From Lamellibrachia columna (Eukaryota; Annelida; Polychaeta; Sabellida; Siboglinidae): DNA of 64,000 nucleotides. This document shows, piece by piece, positions 1 through 47,513 of this stretch. The first letter of the stretch is position 1; each line of letters opens with the position of its first letter. Made by a program: the position numbers and the translations under genes. Below the pieces are notes generated by a model. That model was not told the origin of the DNA. It did not search any database and worked only from the letters and a program-made list of their open reading frames with translations. The stretch spans positions 11,552,835-11,616,834 of the forward strand of contig OY759266.1 in NCBI GenBank assembly GCA_963662155.1, read 5' to 3'.

Positions 1-221
1 CTAATGTTGGCTAGTTGTCACAATAATCTTCACATGTTCTGTTGTTCACTAATGGTGACATCGACACATGGTCAGTAGCAGTTATGGTTGAAGTTATTCC
101 AGTATTGCTTATTCAGCAGTTAAGCAAATCTCACTTTCAATCCTAGCTTCGGCTGTAAATGTGATATCATAAAATAAAAAATTTCTGAGGCTCTGTCTAC
201 AGATACATATAATGTACATAC

Positions 222-34947
<34,726 letters not shown>

Positions 34948-35691
34948 CTGCAAGTAAAATGTTTTAACAACACATTAGAAGAAATTAATACAGAGAAACG
35001 GCCATTATTTGTCCACAGATAAATCATTACAAAAATAGCAAATTTCTGCAGTTTGATGTCGCAATTGGCCATCAGTGTTTCTACATTCTGGTTGCATTGT
35101 AGCATTTTCTCCTGTACAAATAACATGCATTTTTTTATAATCATAGGCAAACATAATCCTTTTACCCATCATCCTAATAAGTACAAAACTCCAAAATTTT
35201 ATTGATCTTATAGGAACATAATACCGATGCAAGATTTTGTGATTGATGTGTAACTATTATTTATGATTTGCTATGCATGCTAAACACAAAGAATTTCCAT
35301 AATGGAAAAACAAGGTAACACATACATGTGGTTAAAATTCTTTCAGTATCATTTAGAAACAAGACAAGACTTGATGACTTGAACTATGCATACCAAACGA
35401 ATGTGTTGATATGTGATTGTTATACCAATCTTTTAGATGGATTATTTCCATGCCACACTAATTTACCAATTAACCCCATTTCAAACTACTTGCTGTTTTT
35501 AGATTAAGGAATATGTTCTGAAATAGAGCCATGTGACAAATGGGTGCAAAGCTGCATGGCTTACAATTTAGAACTGTTTAATTGCCTGTGTCATACCAGG
35601 GCCACCCAGTAAGTAACTGGGGTAAATGCTAGTTACAAGGGTTATCAAGTCTATGTACAGAGTTATACCAGTGTAGATTGGATATAAGAGG

Positions 35692-36344
35692 CCTAGTAAC
35701 AAAAGAAACTAGTTTCTTGTCTGGACTTTAAAAAAGTCAGGACAAGAAACTACTATTTATGGATTTTTTGCTATTTGTTTCGAAGATGGTCGACATGTCT
35801 TAGATGCTCAGTGGTTGATTTAAAGACACGCTGTAGTTTTTTTTAATGTAATATGGAACATGCCAGTTGTATATTTTATAAAGCCTGCCATTCCATTTGC
35901 AAATTAACAAATGCAATACTTTTAAGCGGGAATGGCAGTTGAATAGAAGCAAACAAGAAGCAAACACAACATTGAATGTATTTATGAATGTAATGTGTAG
36001 GTTTGGCCATGGTTTCATTAGTTTGTAGCACAGGCATACAACTGAATGGCATTTATACTGATTAAGACTGGTATTATGCAAATGAGTCAGCATAAAGACT
36101 ATGTAAAACAAGGGGTCATCATTCTTATTTTAGACAATGTAGAAGCACCTACAGCCCTACGCCCTGTATGATGCATAAATAGTTAATTGAAAGTGTCTAA
36201 CAGTACTCAGTTTTGGACAGAGATTTCTTCACAGAACTGAAACATGTTTTAAAATAAACGTTTTGTTCAATAGTAAATAAAAAAATTAGACGGCAGCCAA
36301 AAAGGAAGAGGACGGGATGAGAAACTAGTTTCTTTTTTACTAGG
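35692..36344. mobile_element. Inverted-repeat element, 653 bp
   Basis: The left end starts CCTAGTAACAAAAGAAACTA and the right end, inverted, CCTAGTAAAAAAGAAACTAG; about 28 bp match on each side, including the inner palindrome GAAACTAGTTTC. No transposase and no clear target duplication, so the superfamily is unknown. Confidence 0.6.
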
Positions 36345-36361
36345 TCTAAGTAAGAAAGCAC

Positions 36362-36490
36362 TCATTAACACGGGATGATAAATGAATGGAACAAATTATC
36401 TACTGACTGTATAAATGCTAGCTGTGGGAATATGTTTAAAAACAGAACAGCCAGATATCTGACAGGGATGAGCCAAATATAGATGAAAAC
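36362..36490 (+). mobile_element. CR1-like LINE 3' fragment
   Basis: About 130 bp matching the C-terminal coding of the CR1-like element (INEWNKL ... SSVNMFKN ... Y-x-x-RAGYT equivalents are visible as MNGTNYLLTV-type decayed codons in the DNA alignment with 28530-28640). It is truncated at both ends. Confidence 0.6.
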
Positions 36491-36516
36491 TTCACAGTAC
36501 CGAACAATAACGATAT

Positions 36517-36980
36517 CTATACTATAAAGTAGTTTATTTGTAACTGTCTGTCTGTTCCCTAACATCTCTGTCAGTTCTGCATGAATGCCGTTGAAAATTT
36601 GTAGGCATGCCCGGGGACCAATGGGGATGGTTCGTATATTAAACATCTTTAAAAATTCCCCCGATTCCTCGGGGGTGGGAATATTATGAAGGAACCTAGA
36701 TGTGGACGTTTGACATACTGATTACGTAACTCAGAACAATAAAAGTTTGTAGTTATGTACAATTGTTAGCAACACAATGCGAGTTTTCCGTGATTGTTAC
36801 ATGATCTAGGTCAAACATCTACATAAGTTCCTTCCTACAGTCTGATCGCTTGCAGTTGTACATGAATTTTTTGGCACATGACGCTGTCATTGCCACTGGC
36901 ACTGCTCTACCAAAACTTGACTGGGTATAGTGCAGAGTCATAAGCTATTGCAGTGGCTGCCTTTTCTCCCCTTCAACTCA
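36517..36980. repeat. Repeat family D, copy 3
   Basis: Opens TCTATACTATAAAGTAGTTT, then the CTGTCTGTCTGT stretch and the GGAATATTATGAAGGAACCT and ACAATAAAAGTTTGTAGTTA words shared with 3.8-4.4 kb. No coding. Confidence 0.65.
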
Positions 36981-38039
36981 GCTAGTTTTAAAATAAATAG
37001 TTGACGTCATATTTAGCCGTTGACATTTTAGTAATTTTTATTGTTTTGAATTCCACCATAATGGCATAATTAATTACACAGCGAATATCTGACCCACTGA
37101 CATGAATTAATGAAGGATTTTTGGAAGAATCATATTTTCATGCATCTATGAAGGTGTACAGTATAATGGTTAGTAAAATAATTACTTGGAGGTATCAAAT
37201 TAATAAGTGGTAATTATTTCTTCAAAGCTTCAAAATAAACTGACAAGATATCTAAATTAACTACAGCATCCTAATTTCACAATATTGTAATTTTGTTGAT
37301 AACAACATTTCAATGGTTTGGAAATCCTGTAAGATTCCTGTCATAAATGAAAGAATTCTACATTTACTGGCACTAATTATTGGATGAGGTTATAATTCTG
37401 AACATGTCAGATCATGACACCAAAATATATTAAAATCAATATGTCTTAGACTTAGCCCCTGCAATATTTACTAAGTTTATTGTATCCTCATCATGCTATA
37501 AGAGCTGAGCCACGTTACAAATGGAAATGCTGTTGACACAGCATGACAAAGACCCATATGAAAGGATAGAAGCAATCAATACATTTCAATAAATTATGTC
37601 CCTGGAAACACGTCATGGTTCAAATGTCGATGCAAGACGGTATTGATTCAACCCGGCTGCTAAAATTTAGTATAATGTATAAATGCAGCTAACCTGAATT
37701 TCTGAAATGTACGATCTAACATGGCCAAACATGGTACAGATGCGGAAAAATCTTCCCGCTTATTCACTTACTTAGATTAACAGCAAACATTCTGCCCACC
37801 TGGGACAAAATCACGCCCATCTGGGACGACAAGGGTTAACGGAAAGCGCCACCATCAACTGCAGCTGGCTGGGACTTTGATGATACCAGTCCATTTACTG
37901 TGCTATTGCCTTTGCCTTGGTAGGATTCTTACGACAACAAAGTGGCGACAACTGTCGCCATACATAATAAATACTCCGTAGCAATAAACCAGTACGTTTC
38001 TTTGTATCTTAATGCTGGTATGAGTACTGCTTTCTGCAA

Positions 38040-38390
38040 GTAGGGCGACACGCGCCACATAACAATCAAATAGCTTTGCTCAATCCGTTGTATGCTTTCC
38101 TACAACGACACACGAGCACATATTGGAGCGCCTAGAACCGAACACAATTTAGAAATTGTTCACTTACTCGACGAAGAGCAGCTCGCATGCCCTTCTCCCC
38201 GACCGTCGCCCGACACAGAAAACTGTTCGCAGCCCACGTCTAATAGCGTTTATTGTCCGCGGATGCTTCGGGGCGTGAAAACCGGTCGAGCAGCACGAAA
38301 ATAGCAGACGGTCAGGGCATTTCCGAGCAGACGAGTACTTTTGCGGGACCTTTGATTATTTCACCATGACCATTCGTGCGTACTGACGTC
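38040..38390. promoter_or_regulatory. CpG-rich stretch, promoter candidate
   Basis: In an AT-rich, CpG-poor setting this stretch has many CpG sites (for example CCCCGACCGTCGCCCGA, GTCCGCGGATGCTTCGGGG). It lies 3.1 kb upstream of exon A1. A 70-codon plus frame (38092-38304) crosses it but resembles nothing known. It could hold the noncoding first exon of gene A, or a shared promoter; no transcript signal can be read directly. Confidence 0.35.
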
Positions 38391-38851
38391 TCTGCGGCAA
38401 TAACATGCAACACATGTATAAGTATAACGCATTCGTTATGTAAAGTTGGTAGTTAATTATATGTTATATAAATACGTCTATATAACAAAACAACTGTAAT
38501 ATAGACGAAAGCTCTCCAAACTGAACAACATATTTACATGCATGGAAATTAATGAGTTGCATGGACCTTCCGGTTCTAAATAAATCTTTCTTCAAAACTT
38601 ATTGTTGTTAAGCAACGTTAAATTATTGACTTGGTCAGATTTCATTTAAACAAAACAGCATTTTCTGATAGCAGCATTTTATGTTATATAATACTAGACT
38701 TCTGTGTTGCTCACAAACATTTGAGCCAAGCAAAATAAAAAGGAAAAGGTACATTCTTATCCAGTCTTGCTCAATGCGGTTTACCAAATTCGCATATACG
38801 TACAACACACGCAATCACCCTTGCATGCACATATTCACACACAAAGCATTA

Positions 38852-39331
38852 TCATGCATGCGCACATCGTAATCTACTTGGCAGACACTGTTCCCATTCA
38901 TTAAAGTTTACAGCGAAAACACTAAATGCTCCCTTGATAAATGAATCGTGAAGGTGCGCGAGTAGCTTCTCGATGAACTGTCGGAGTTGTTTGCTCTGAT
39001 GGTGGTCGGTCACCGACAAGAAGCATGGGATGTCATTGATGGTGCAGTGGAACAGAAAGGCAAACATTGAACGGCTTTTGCTGACATTTTAGGCGTACGA
39101 TTTGCCAGGATTTCGGTCAGGTCTTCGTGGTCGTTGCGTCGGCGATGCTGGGCGAAGTTGTGTGACTGCATCGAGAAATTCCGCGCCACGGCGAAAATCC
39201 GGGCCATTGAAGCTGATAAGGTCAGTGTCACAGTGATAATTGACTGGCTGGAATAGTGTACATTCAGTATAGAGTCGATATATCTCTTTCGCAGAAAACA
39301 ACACCTGCATCATAACACATAAACCACTAGA
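38852..39331 (-). pseudogene. Unidentified CpG-rich open frame with one in-frame stop
   Basis: One minus frame stays open from 39313 to 38852 except for a single TAA near 39089. The two parts read MMQVLFSAKEIYRLYTECTL, then PVNYHCDTDLISFNG, and after the stop MFAFLFHCTINDIPCFLSVT, then QLRQFIEKLLAHLHDSFIKG and FAVNFNEWEQCLPS. The residue mix looks like a globular protein and the GC content is far above the surroundings. I do not recognise the family. It could be a processed pseudogene, a decayed mobile-element gene, or real exons whose intron I cannot place. An AG just before GTGTTG (39305) could be an acceptor. Confidence 0.4.
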
Positions 39332-39363
39332 ATCGTCAACTTTAGAAACAAAAAGACACAGGT

Positions 39364-39452
39364 AGGTGACCTAGGGCTAGGCCGTTGCCAGTGGCAGTGC
39401 TAGCTAGGACTATCACTACTAGGTCTAGGACAAGCCGCTAGGCCTAGGTAGG
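39364..39452. other. Cluster of CTAG words
   Basis: Eight CTAG tetranucleotides in about 85 bases, in pairs (CCTAGGGCTAGG, GCTAGCTAGG, CTAGGTCTAGG, GCTAGGCCTAGG). Just upstream of the unidentified CpG-rich frame. Confidence 0.7.
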
Positions 39453-40772
39453 ATGTGGAGGGTCCACACAATTATGCGGGTTGCATATGCAATGTGTGTG
39501 TCGTATGCCTTTTGTTAATAAGCTTCGATTTTTGCACGTTTTGTTATTCATAAATGGTATGCTTATACTAATATTGAAAGTTCCTAAGCCCATACCTGCT
39601 TTCAATGCAATATGTCAAGGCAATGGCTGTAATATGGTATATTGGGTGCAAAAGGGTTAACGTTGAGTGTCCGTGTCACCCTAATCGAATACACAGACAC
39701 AGACAGTACTCTTATTAGTATTACAGAAACAATTATGTGGCTATTTTTATAAGTGCCTTTGCTTTGGTGAATATATCATTTGATTTGTAAGGACAAAATA
39801 AATTAATTGAGATTTGAAGGTATTGACTATTATTGTGAGAGTATTCTTTTTTCAATTCAAGCCAAGGCCAGGGTGCTTGGTAAGGTTCTATAGTATAGAT
39901 GCTTAATCTGACTATCTTAATTTATATAAAATTAATGTTAAGTTCCATTGCCATATGACAAAGGATTTATAAAAAAAACTTCTGAGGTTCAACGGTATGC
40001 CTACAATAAAAAACTTGCTACCATTATGTCATCTTATGACATTTGTACATTTGTCCGTTCAATGGATACTTTAACCAGTGGACACCTCTTATTATTTCAA
40101 TTTGAAAAGCTCCCTGTGATGAGCAGACCCCACCCATAAAGACCATACTACATGCATTACTTAGTTACCATACTTGTTAAAACTTAAGGTCAGAATGTTT
40201 TGTTGGAAGGCAAAAGGCAAAGCACACTAGTTCCACAAACTATTTAGTAACATACAACTGCTTTACTTCTTTGTCTGAGACCTTTCCGGTGTACATGCAA
40301 AAATAAATTGACATGTTCCAGTTTTTAATGGTTGTAGGCATATCAGTTAACTTTGGAGTAATTATGTGCTAGCACGCCCCTGAGAGGTTGGCTCCAGCCA
40401 GGGTTAAAGTTGTAGTGGTGACTAAGATGAAAACATTTAATACCTCAAAGTAATTACAGTACAATAACATTGATTATGTGTGTGAAACTAAATTTGTGAA
40501 CACAATTGCACCATTGTAATTGTTATGAAACAGAAAAAAGTTGCATATTCACATAGTTTGTTGACATACAATTTATACATTTTGTTTACACATGTACACA
40601 TGCATGCACACATGCATGCACACACACGCACACACATGTGCCAACAATTTTGTAATTAAAAACATTTATGCTTTGCACAAGTTGATTTTCAACAAGCAAA
40701 GTTTTGTGGAAGCATATACAAAAAACAGTAAATAATGTCCAGAAACATCTGCATAGCAACATAAATCCACAC

Positions 40773-41031
<259 letters not shown>

Positions 41032-41099
41032 TGCATGTGTAAATACTACACACATAGAACCAAGTAACTGCACACAAACAAACACACAGGCACTGACGC

Positions 41100-43260
41100 A
41101 AATATATGGTTTACATAGAGCCGTGTTGAAAGTTCATCCCAAGTGCTTTTTGCCGAGATAACCCAGACAGATAAAGCACACCCAGTCATCAACGCTCTGA
41201 CGTGAGATCTGTAGCGTTGCTACAACTGCTCTCTGCAGAAGACAGTGCATCCCACTACGGTCTATGCTCCAATGTTTGGCTTGTATCACTATATTTAGCC
41301 TTTGGGGGCCTTGTACATACATTGCATTAGGGAAGTGACACCCATTGCTAGGATCAATTGTAGATAACTGTAGATATATATTATGTAATTGTTCATACAC
41401 ACACACAAATAATTACAATTTATTATTAATAATATATGTCAGTTCTTTTAATAGTAATCAATATTTAATAAACAAACCCAAATGGTGTAACCCACTGAAG
41501 AGAAGTACAGTACCACACTATCCACAAGGTAGTACACTTCAGGACATCAAATTTGTTGAAGTGAAACAAAAGTCATGGTTTTCAGCTTTTCAGCCTATGC
41601 ACCTATAGTATAAGAGCTACTAAAACAACAATTTGTAACTGCAAGTAAGACTATCATTGGTTTACTAGGAAAGCCTTGTTGAACACACAACATCTTAATT
41701 TCATGGGCCGCGCCACACTGTTAGAGAACCATATGTCATGAGTGTGGTATTCTGGAAATATTCGCTTGCCAAATGAAAGTATATTTGTATAGGGCCTACA
41801 CTTATTCCTGTACTTGCCAATAGGATATGGCTATGTTATTTGCATCTAGATTCAACTTATGTAACGTGTTCTGTTCTTTGTTTACTAAACTAGTCCTCTT
41901 TCTGGCAAAATAACACGTTTGTTTGATACTGCATTGGTTCTGTATATGCTGGTCCCCCTTAATATGTCACTTGTAGTCTAAGTTATCCTGATTTCATAGA
42001 ACTGCGGATGCACTTATCGGTCATGCTGGTTAACATGTAAGCCCTTGGTCATTTGGAAAAAAACTGAATCTTCCACTTTTAGAACACATACTGAGTAAAC
42101 CACTGGTGTGATATTCTTGATTTTAGTTGCACGTGGTTAATTTTTATTATATAGCCCAAAAACCATGACTTTTCTTTTGCTTTAAGCCTATTAAGTATAT
42201 GAGAATGTGTACCTTTGATTATAAATACAACCAGTGGTTAGTTTATTCATTTTGTTGCACTGATAAGAGTGTTATATAAAGAATGTACAACTTTTATAGA
42301 GGTGTACATTGTACAGAAGTCTATATCTAGAGGAATTGTAGCTGTCTTCGGCAACAGCATTATGATGTGTTGCAGCAACACAGCTGCACAAATGCATTAT
42401 TTTGATTAATGCAGGTATTTGACCCTTTGTGTTCCTTGCTTTATTTTCTCCAGGTTTAGCCAATAATAACCGTGGACTTCTGTTCTCATCATTAGTCAGA
42501 AAGCAACCTATCTCTATAATAGTGTGGCTGATAATGCCATCTTTCATTGGCAATTCATTAAAAAATCTTGCAGCCATCTGGTTAATTTATTAGAATAAAA
42601 ATGGTATGGTAGAATGTTATACAACATCAGATAGACCCAGGCAGGGCTGTTTGTGTCTCTGTAGTAAAAACTCCAGTCACATATGATTTATTTTCTTGAT
42701 GGCCATTGTTGTCAGCTTACCCCTGTGTGTAATGTAAAAAGAGTGAATGTTAACATAAAGCACACCCACAAGAGACAAATGAGCGATAACATTCATGACT
42801 AGACTCCAGTGTCGCTCCATGTTAAAGGCTCACATTGTATTCACTGATCCAAATGGTGCAAAAATAAGTGTTTCCGCAGTTTTATGTTACTGAATTGTTA
42901 AGAAGTATGTTACGTGCTTGTATGACAAATCTGGGGTGGAGTGTGGTCATGGTAATACACGTGTTGTAACAACAGTGACCTTGTTGTTGATTCCTTGACA
43001 AAGTATGTTATTGCAGGAATATTTATTTACAAGGACCAGGGTCAGGGCCTCAGTGCTCTCAAAAATACAGCTAATGTTAAAAGTGTTTTAAGTAGCTAAC
43101 ATCCTACTGACGTCATATAATTCCCACAGCCACGGGGTGGTACAAACTAAAAAAACACCGGGTAAATTTATTTTGTTGTTTATTCAGTCTGTCCAAAGAT
43201 GAAGTTTGTCGACCTATCAGACCCAACACTTCTGCTGTCCTGTGTGTTTACAATGTTAAT
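41100..43260. other. Intergenic stretch: nothing recognised
   Basis: AT-rich; open frames at 41134-41406 and 42272-42577 (minus) have no recognisable motif or splice context. Confidence 0.45.
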
Positions 43261-43285
43261 GGTGAACACAAGCTATAGTTACACT

Positions 43286-43318
43286 GTATCAGTGTATACC
43301 AGGGGTATACACTGATAC
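43286..43318. other. Perfect 15-bp hairpin
   Basis: GTATCAGTGTATACC, loop AGG, then GGTATACACTGATAC. No coding nearby. Confidence 0.9.
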
Positions 43319-43844
43319 TGGTCAGGGTCTCAGGCAAGTCAAGTAAGTAAACCTCTAATGGTAACACTGATCATCAGTGCATATTATATTCCTTAAAGCA
43401 CTATACATTTACATGCTGTTGCAAACTAAATATGGGTTGCAAGCTAAATATGGAATACAAAGTCTGTTTAATGCAATGTTAAATCATGGCATTTAGACTG
43501 GTTTTACATATTGAAATTTTTTTTTTATATAATATATAGATATTTTTAATGCAATTTTTGTTTTATATCTATTACACCAATATAGTAACACAATGGATAG
43601 TTTTATATCATCCAGACTGATGGAACTAGATTATTATAGGACACAATTAAAGGTATATTAAAACACACACATGCACATTTTTCTAAGCAAGTTGCTACAA
43701 GCAGCCATTGTAAACAAATCAAAACTAAACACTGCAACACAAGTTACATAGTGATGCAGTTGGCAGAGGAAAACATTATTTCTGTTTGGTGGCTCTTTTG
43801 GTAGACCATTATTTCTGTGATAATCCAATATGTCATAATGTTAA

Positions 43845-43925
43845 AGGTAAAAGGTATGTTCTTATATAGTGCAGTATCCAGTCCTTTGGAATACCCAAAG
43901 CACTTTACACTTCACCCCCTGATAA
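43845..43925 (-). mobile_element. tRNA-derived SINE, 3' tail fragment
   Basis: About 80 bp matching only the tail half of the SINEs at 17.9 and 47.2 kb (GGGGGTGAAGTGTAAAGTGC and TATATAAGAACATACC). The tRNA-like head is missing. The tail ending in ACTATATAAG is similar to tails borrowed from L2/CR1 LINEs (inference). Confidence 0.65.
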
Positions 43926-44040
43926 TGTGCACAAGTGAATTATACTATACTATAAGTTACTATTCTCCAGTCTTCAATACTTACGAAAATTAGTGATAGC
44001 TAAAAGAATATTTTATTACCAAGACTTACCAAGACAAATG

Positions 44041-44301
44041 GACTGTTGCTGTTGTTTTAATACCAATACAAATTGATTGTTACTCTTGCTGTTGTTTTAA
44101 TACCAATACAAATTGATTGTTACTCTTGCTGTTGTTTTAATACCAATACAAATTGACTGTTACTCTTGCTGTTGTTTTAATACCAATACAAATTGATTGT
44201 TGCTCTTGCTGTTGTTTTAATACCAATACAAATTGATTGTTACTCTTGCTGTTGTTTTAATACCAATACAAATTGATTGTTACTCTTGCTGTTGTTTTAT
44301 T
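44041..44301. repeat. 40-bp minisatellite, 6 to 7 copies
   Basis: Very uniform units containing GCTGTTGTTTTAATACCAAT; between the genes, 100 bases before the hAT MITE. Confidence 0.95.
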
Positions 44302-44402
44302 ACACAACTGCTGCTTCTGTTCATTTAATGTCTATGCTAATCTTGTATGATTCACACAAGTGGATATTGTTAGGAGCAGATTCTGACAGTGAACAAATTC
44401 GT

Positions 44403-45372
44403 CTTGTTGTCAGGGCTGGGGTCAATTCCTTTCAATCAATTCCAATTCCTTGCAATTCCTTTTCATCCAATTCCAATTCCTTTTTTTTTTTTTTTCATTC
44501 AATTCCCGCTCCGGCTCCTGCTCCAATTCCACATAACGACAAAAGTCAACAATGAAAGATTAATGTGCTTGTAGCATGTCATTATTCTTTGCATAATCAT
44601 TATGACTATCATACATGTGTAATGTACATTCATACATGGTAATTAAGTTACATAGAAATGAGCAATCCACAAAAATTATTTCAGAAAATGTTCAAAGACA
44701 GACAACTTTACAGGGGGCATATTGACCGACCTGTACACTATGACTGTTGCACACTGTTCTGATGATGCATGTTAGGCAACACATATTTATACTGGCAAGT
44801 GGGAAACCATTTTCACACATATGGCTATAGCTAGCTTGCCTATGCTTTGTATTGTTGGTCAGTGGTCATTGATCTTTGATTAGTAATCAGTGATTACTGA
44901 TTGATCAACCACATGGCTGTAGCCTGCCAATAAGTGTCTTCATGGGTGTAAAAGGGCTAACTTCCCAGGTCTGTAAACAGTTGAAAATATCTTTGATGTT
45001 TCTATTAAAGCCAGTCTGGAACCCTTCATTAACCCACTGGCAAGTGGCAACATAAAGAAATCATAAGATACTGGCATGAATGACAGGATTTCAGTTTTCA
45101 GATCCTCAATGCATGAGTTGATAGCATTATTATACACATAGCCGCCTACAACAGGCTAGAAAAATGTTGGTTGATGTCACAAAAAAATCAGATGCTCAAT
45201 TCCTTTCCATTCAATTCCAATTCCAAATCCAATTCCTTTTGTTCAATTTTTTTCGATTCCAATTCCCATCATCCAAAATATTCCAAATTCCAATTCCGCT
45301 CAAAATTCCGGATTTGGAATTGAATTTATTAATTCCAATTCCTTTGGAATTTACCCCAACCCTGCTTGTTGT
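44403..45372. mobile_element. hAT-type MITE, 954 bp, between the genes
   Basis: The 8-bp target duplication CTTGTTGT lies at 44403-44410 and 45365-45372. The ends are CAGGGCTGGGGTCAATTCC and, inverted, CAGGGTTGGGGTAAATTCC (17 of 19 match). An 8-bp duplication with CAGGG ends is the hAT signature (family knowledge). Subterminal regions are built of many AATTCC/GGAATT words, possible transposase-binding repeats. No transposase frame. Confidence 0.85.
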
Positions 45373-45402
45373 AGCAGATGTTAATAATCACGGTTGTTAT
45401 CA

Positions 45403-45441
45403 CTTGCATCACAATAACATGTTATGTTATTGTGATGCAAG
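45403..45441. other. Perfect 18-bp hairpin
   Basis: CTTGCATCACAATAACAT, loop GTT, then its exact complement ATGTTATTGTGATGCAAG. It starts 30 bases after the target duplication of the 954-bp hAT MITE. Confidence 0.9.
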
Positions 45442-45595
45442 TTCTTCCTGGAAGAAAGGAGGATACAAACAGTTTCTTGCTGCAAGCAAATGGTCACGTA
45501 GCCAAGCAAACAACCTCTTCATGCAATACATGGTTTACGTGGAAATTGCTATTCATTTCCCTTCAGCATAAAACTATTTTCAGAACAGGGTCAGT

Positions 45596-45912
45596 TAAGG
45601 GTTGTTCTTCAATAGTAATTTTTTTTTGCACAGCTGGTTTCAGATTCATTTTGCAAAAAAAATGGAGTCTATCTTATCCACTACGGCATGCTAGCTCATT
45701 TGTGCAACTTCACCTTTGTAATTGTGATTGGTGTTTTGTTTTTGACAAGATTTGCCATTAGATGTACCATAATGTGCAGAAATTAAATACAGCTGCTCTA
45801 CTATGGCATGCTAGCTCATTTGTGCAACTTCACCTTTGTGATTGGTGTTTTGTTTTTGACAAGATTTTCCATTAGATGTACCATAATGTGCAGAAATTAA
45901 ATACAGCTGCTT
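45596..45912. repeat. Dispersed repeat family A, copy 4, partly duplicated
   Basis: Opening as in the other copies, then a direct duplication of about 120 bases (45675-45793 and 45794-45912) that starts near GGCATGCTAGCTCATTTGTG. The second unit lacks nine bases of the first. Confidence 0.65.
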
Positions 45913-47169
45913 TAAGATAGATGTTACTTTTGGACGTTGAGTATGTCTGTGGTTGTTCTATCTACATATGTTTATTTCAATTTGGAATTGGTATTTGTAA
46001 TTGATGTGTCATTGGAATTGAATTAATATAATTGACCCCAAGTCAATTACATTATATCAGGTAAAATGTTGGTAATCATTTAACCAAATCATAATTCTTT
46101 TTCGTGTTATGAACATGTAATGTAGTTCTTATCATAATATCCATCCGTTGGAGGGAATATAGATACTAAGTAACGAGGTATCTGTGTGTATTTCATGTAT
46201 GGTAATCTTGGACAACAGACAAATGTGCTGTGTGGATAACCTCAACATAATTAATTTGGACTGAGCATTTTTTATGCCTTCACACTACCATCCGAGAGAC
46301 CAAGTTCACCACACCACCAACATGACACCTGTTGGTGGTATTAGTGCATGAGTACTATTTGCCGAAGGCAGAAGTTAATAATGTTCACTTTCAGGACAAC
46401 GCACGGATTCAGGCCATCGAAAACATGTTCGAGGCGATTTGGACCCTTATTAAAATGCAATTGACATGTATTTCATACCTGTAGGCATTTTTATTGGCAT
46501 ATATAATAAGTTACTTGAGAATAACCAAGTACAAATATATGACCCTTTTTGTGATAAAAACCACAACATCATGTGACTTCTCTCGTACATTATGGTATTT
46601 GGTTTTCAACAATATTCGTTGTAGCCAGACGATGCACTTACAATTAATTACTTGGAGCACGTTTCTTTTACTTCTTGATGACATCATTCAGATGTAAAGT
46701 CGCAGAATACTTATATGTAACAAAGTTAGTGCATATCAGTGTTAAAATCTTGTCATTAACTCTGATGCAAATCTGTATCAGAGCTATCACTGTCAGACAG
46801 AAAAGTTGATGTTGAACCAGTAGGATTGGGTTGCCTAATGCCTAATTTAATTGAAGCACTACAGCATTAATTGGTTTTTGTGTTTGGGTCAGACTTACAA
46901 TTTTATATTTCTTATCACAAGTCTGGTAAAACAATAAGACATTCTATCCTTTCTGTATCAAACAAGTTGTTGCTGCTACAAATATAAGTACCTGTCCATA
47001 GTAAGATGAAAGCATATACATTTGTCTTTAGGTAACCTGTGTATGCATTTTTAATGTGTTTGTTATATTCCTGGGATTGAATGTGTTCTTGTGCTAAAGA
47101 GACTGTTTATTTGTCATCAGTGTTATGAGCTAACTAGCTAGAGGAGGATTTAATCAAGTATCTTGTAGC

Positions 47170-47513
47170 TTAAAGATAAAAAAGGTACGTTCATATATAG
47201 TGCGGTATCTAGTCCTGTGGACTGCGCAAAGAACTTTATACTTCACTCCCTGGCAGACCTGTTCGTTCCAATACCATCTCGACTTCACTGGGAAGCATGC
47301 ATGCTGCAGTTACAGTGCAAAGACTATCCATTGACATATCCACCACATTCAACCACTGGGTGTGGCCAGGTACTAATTTACAGCTGAGTGAACTGAGGCA
47401 ATTTGGGGTGAACAAAATTGCCGAAGTTTAAAAATGGCAGCAAGATGATTTGAACCTGGGTTCTCTTGACTGAGAGGCCGACATTCTAACTGCTACGCCA
47501 GCGCACCCCATGC
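47170..47513 (-). mobile_element. tRNA-derived SINE, copy 2
   Basis: The clearest head: GGCGTAGCAGTTAG (box A) and GGTTCAAATC (box B) about 40 bases apart on the minus strand, beginning at 47510. The body and the TATATATGAACGTACC tail match copy 1. Longer than copy 1 by an internal insert near 47310-47360. Confidence 0.75.

Noticed and set aside
42272..42577. 101-codon minus frame starting MAARFFNELP
   Set aside because: No family recognised and no supporting signals; left as chance.
47400..47513. A functional tRNA gene
   Set aside because: Box A and box B are visible, but the cloverleaf is incomplete and the sequence continues into a repeated body: a SINE.
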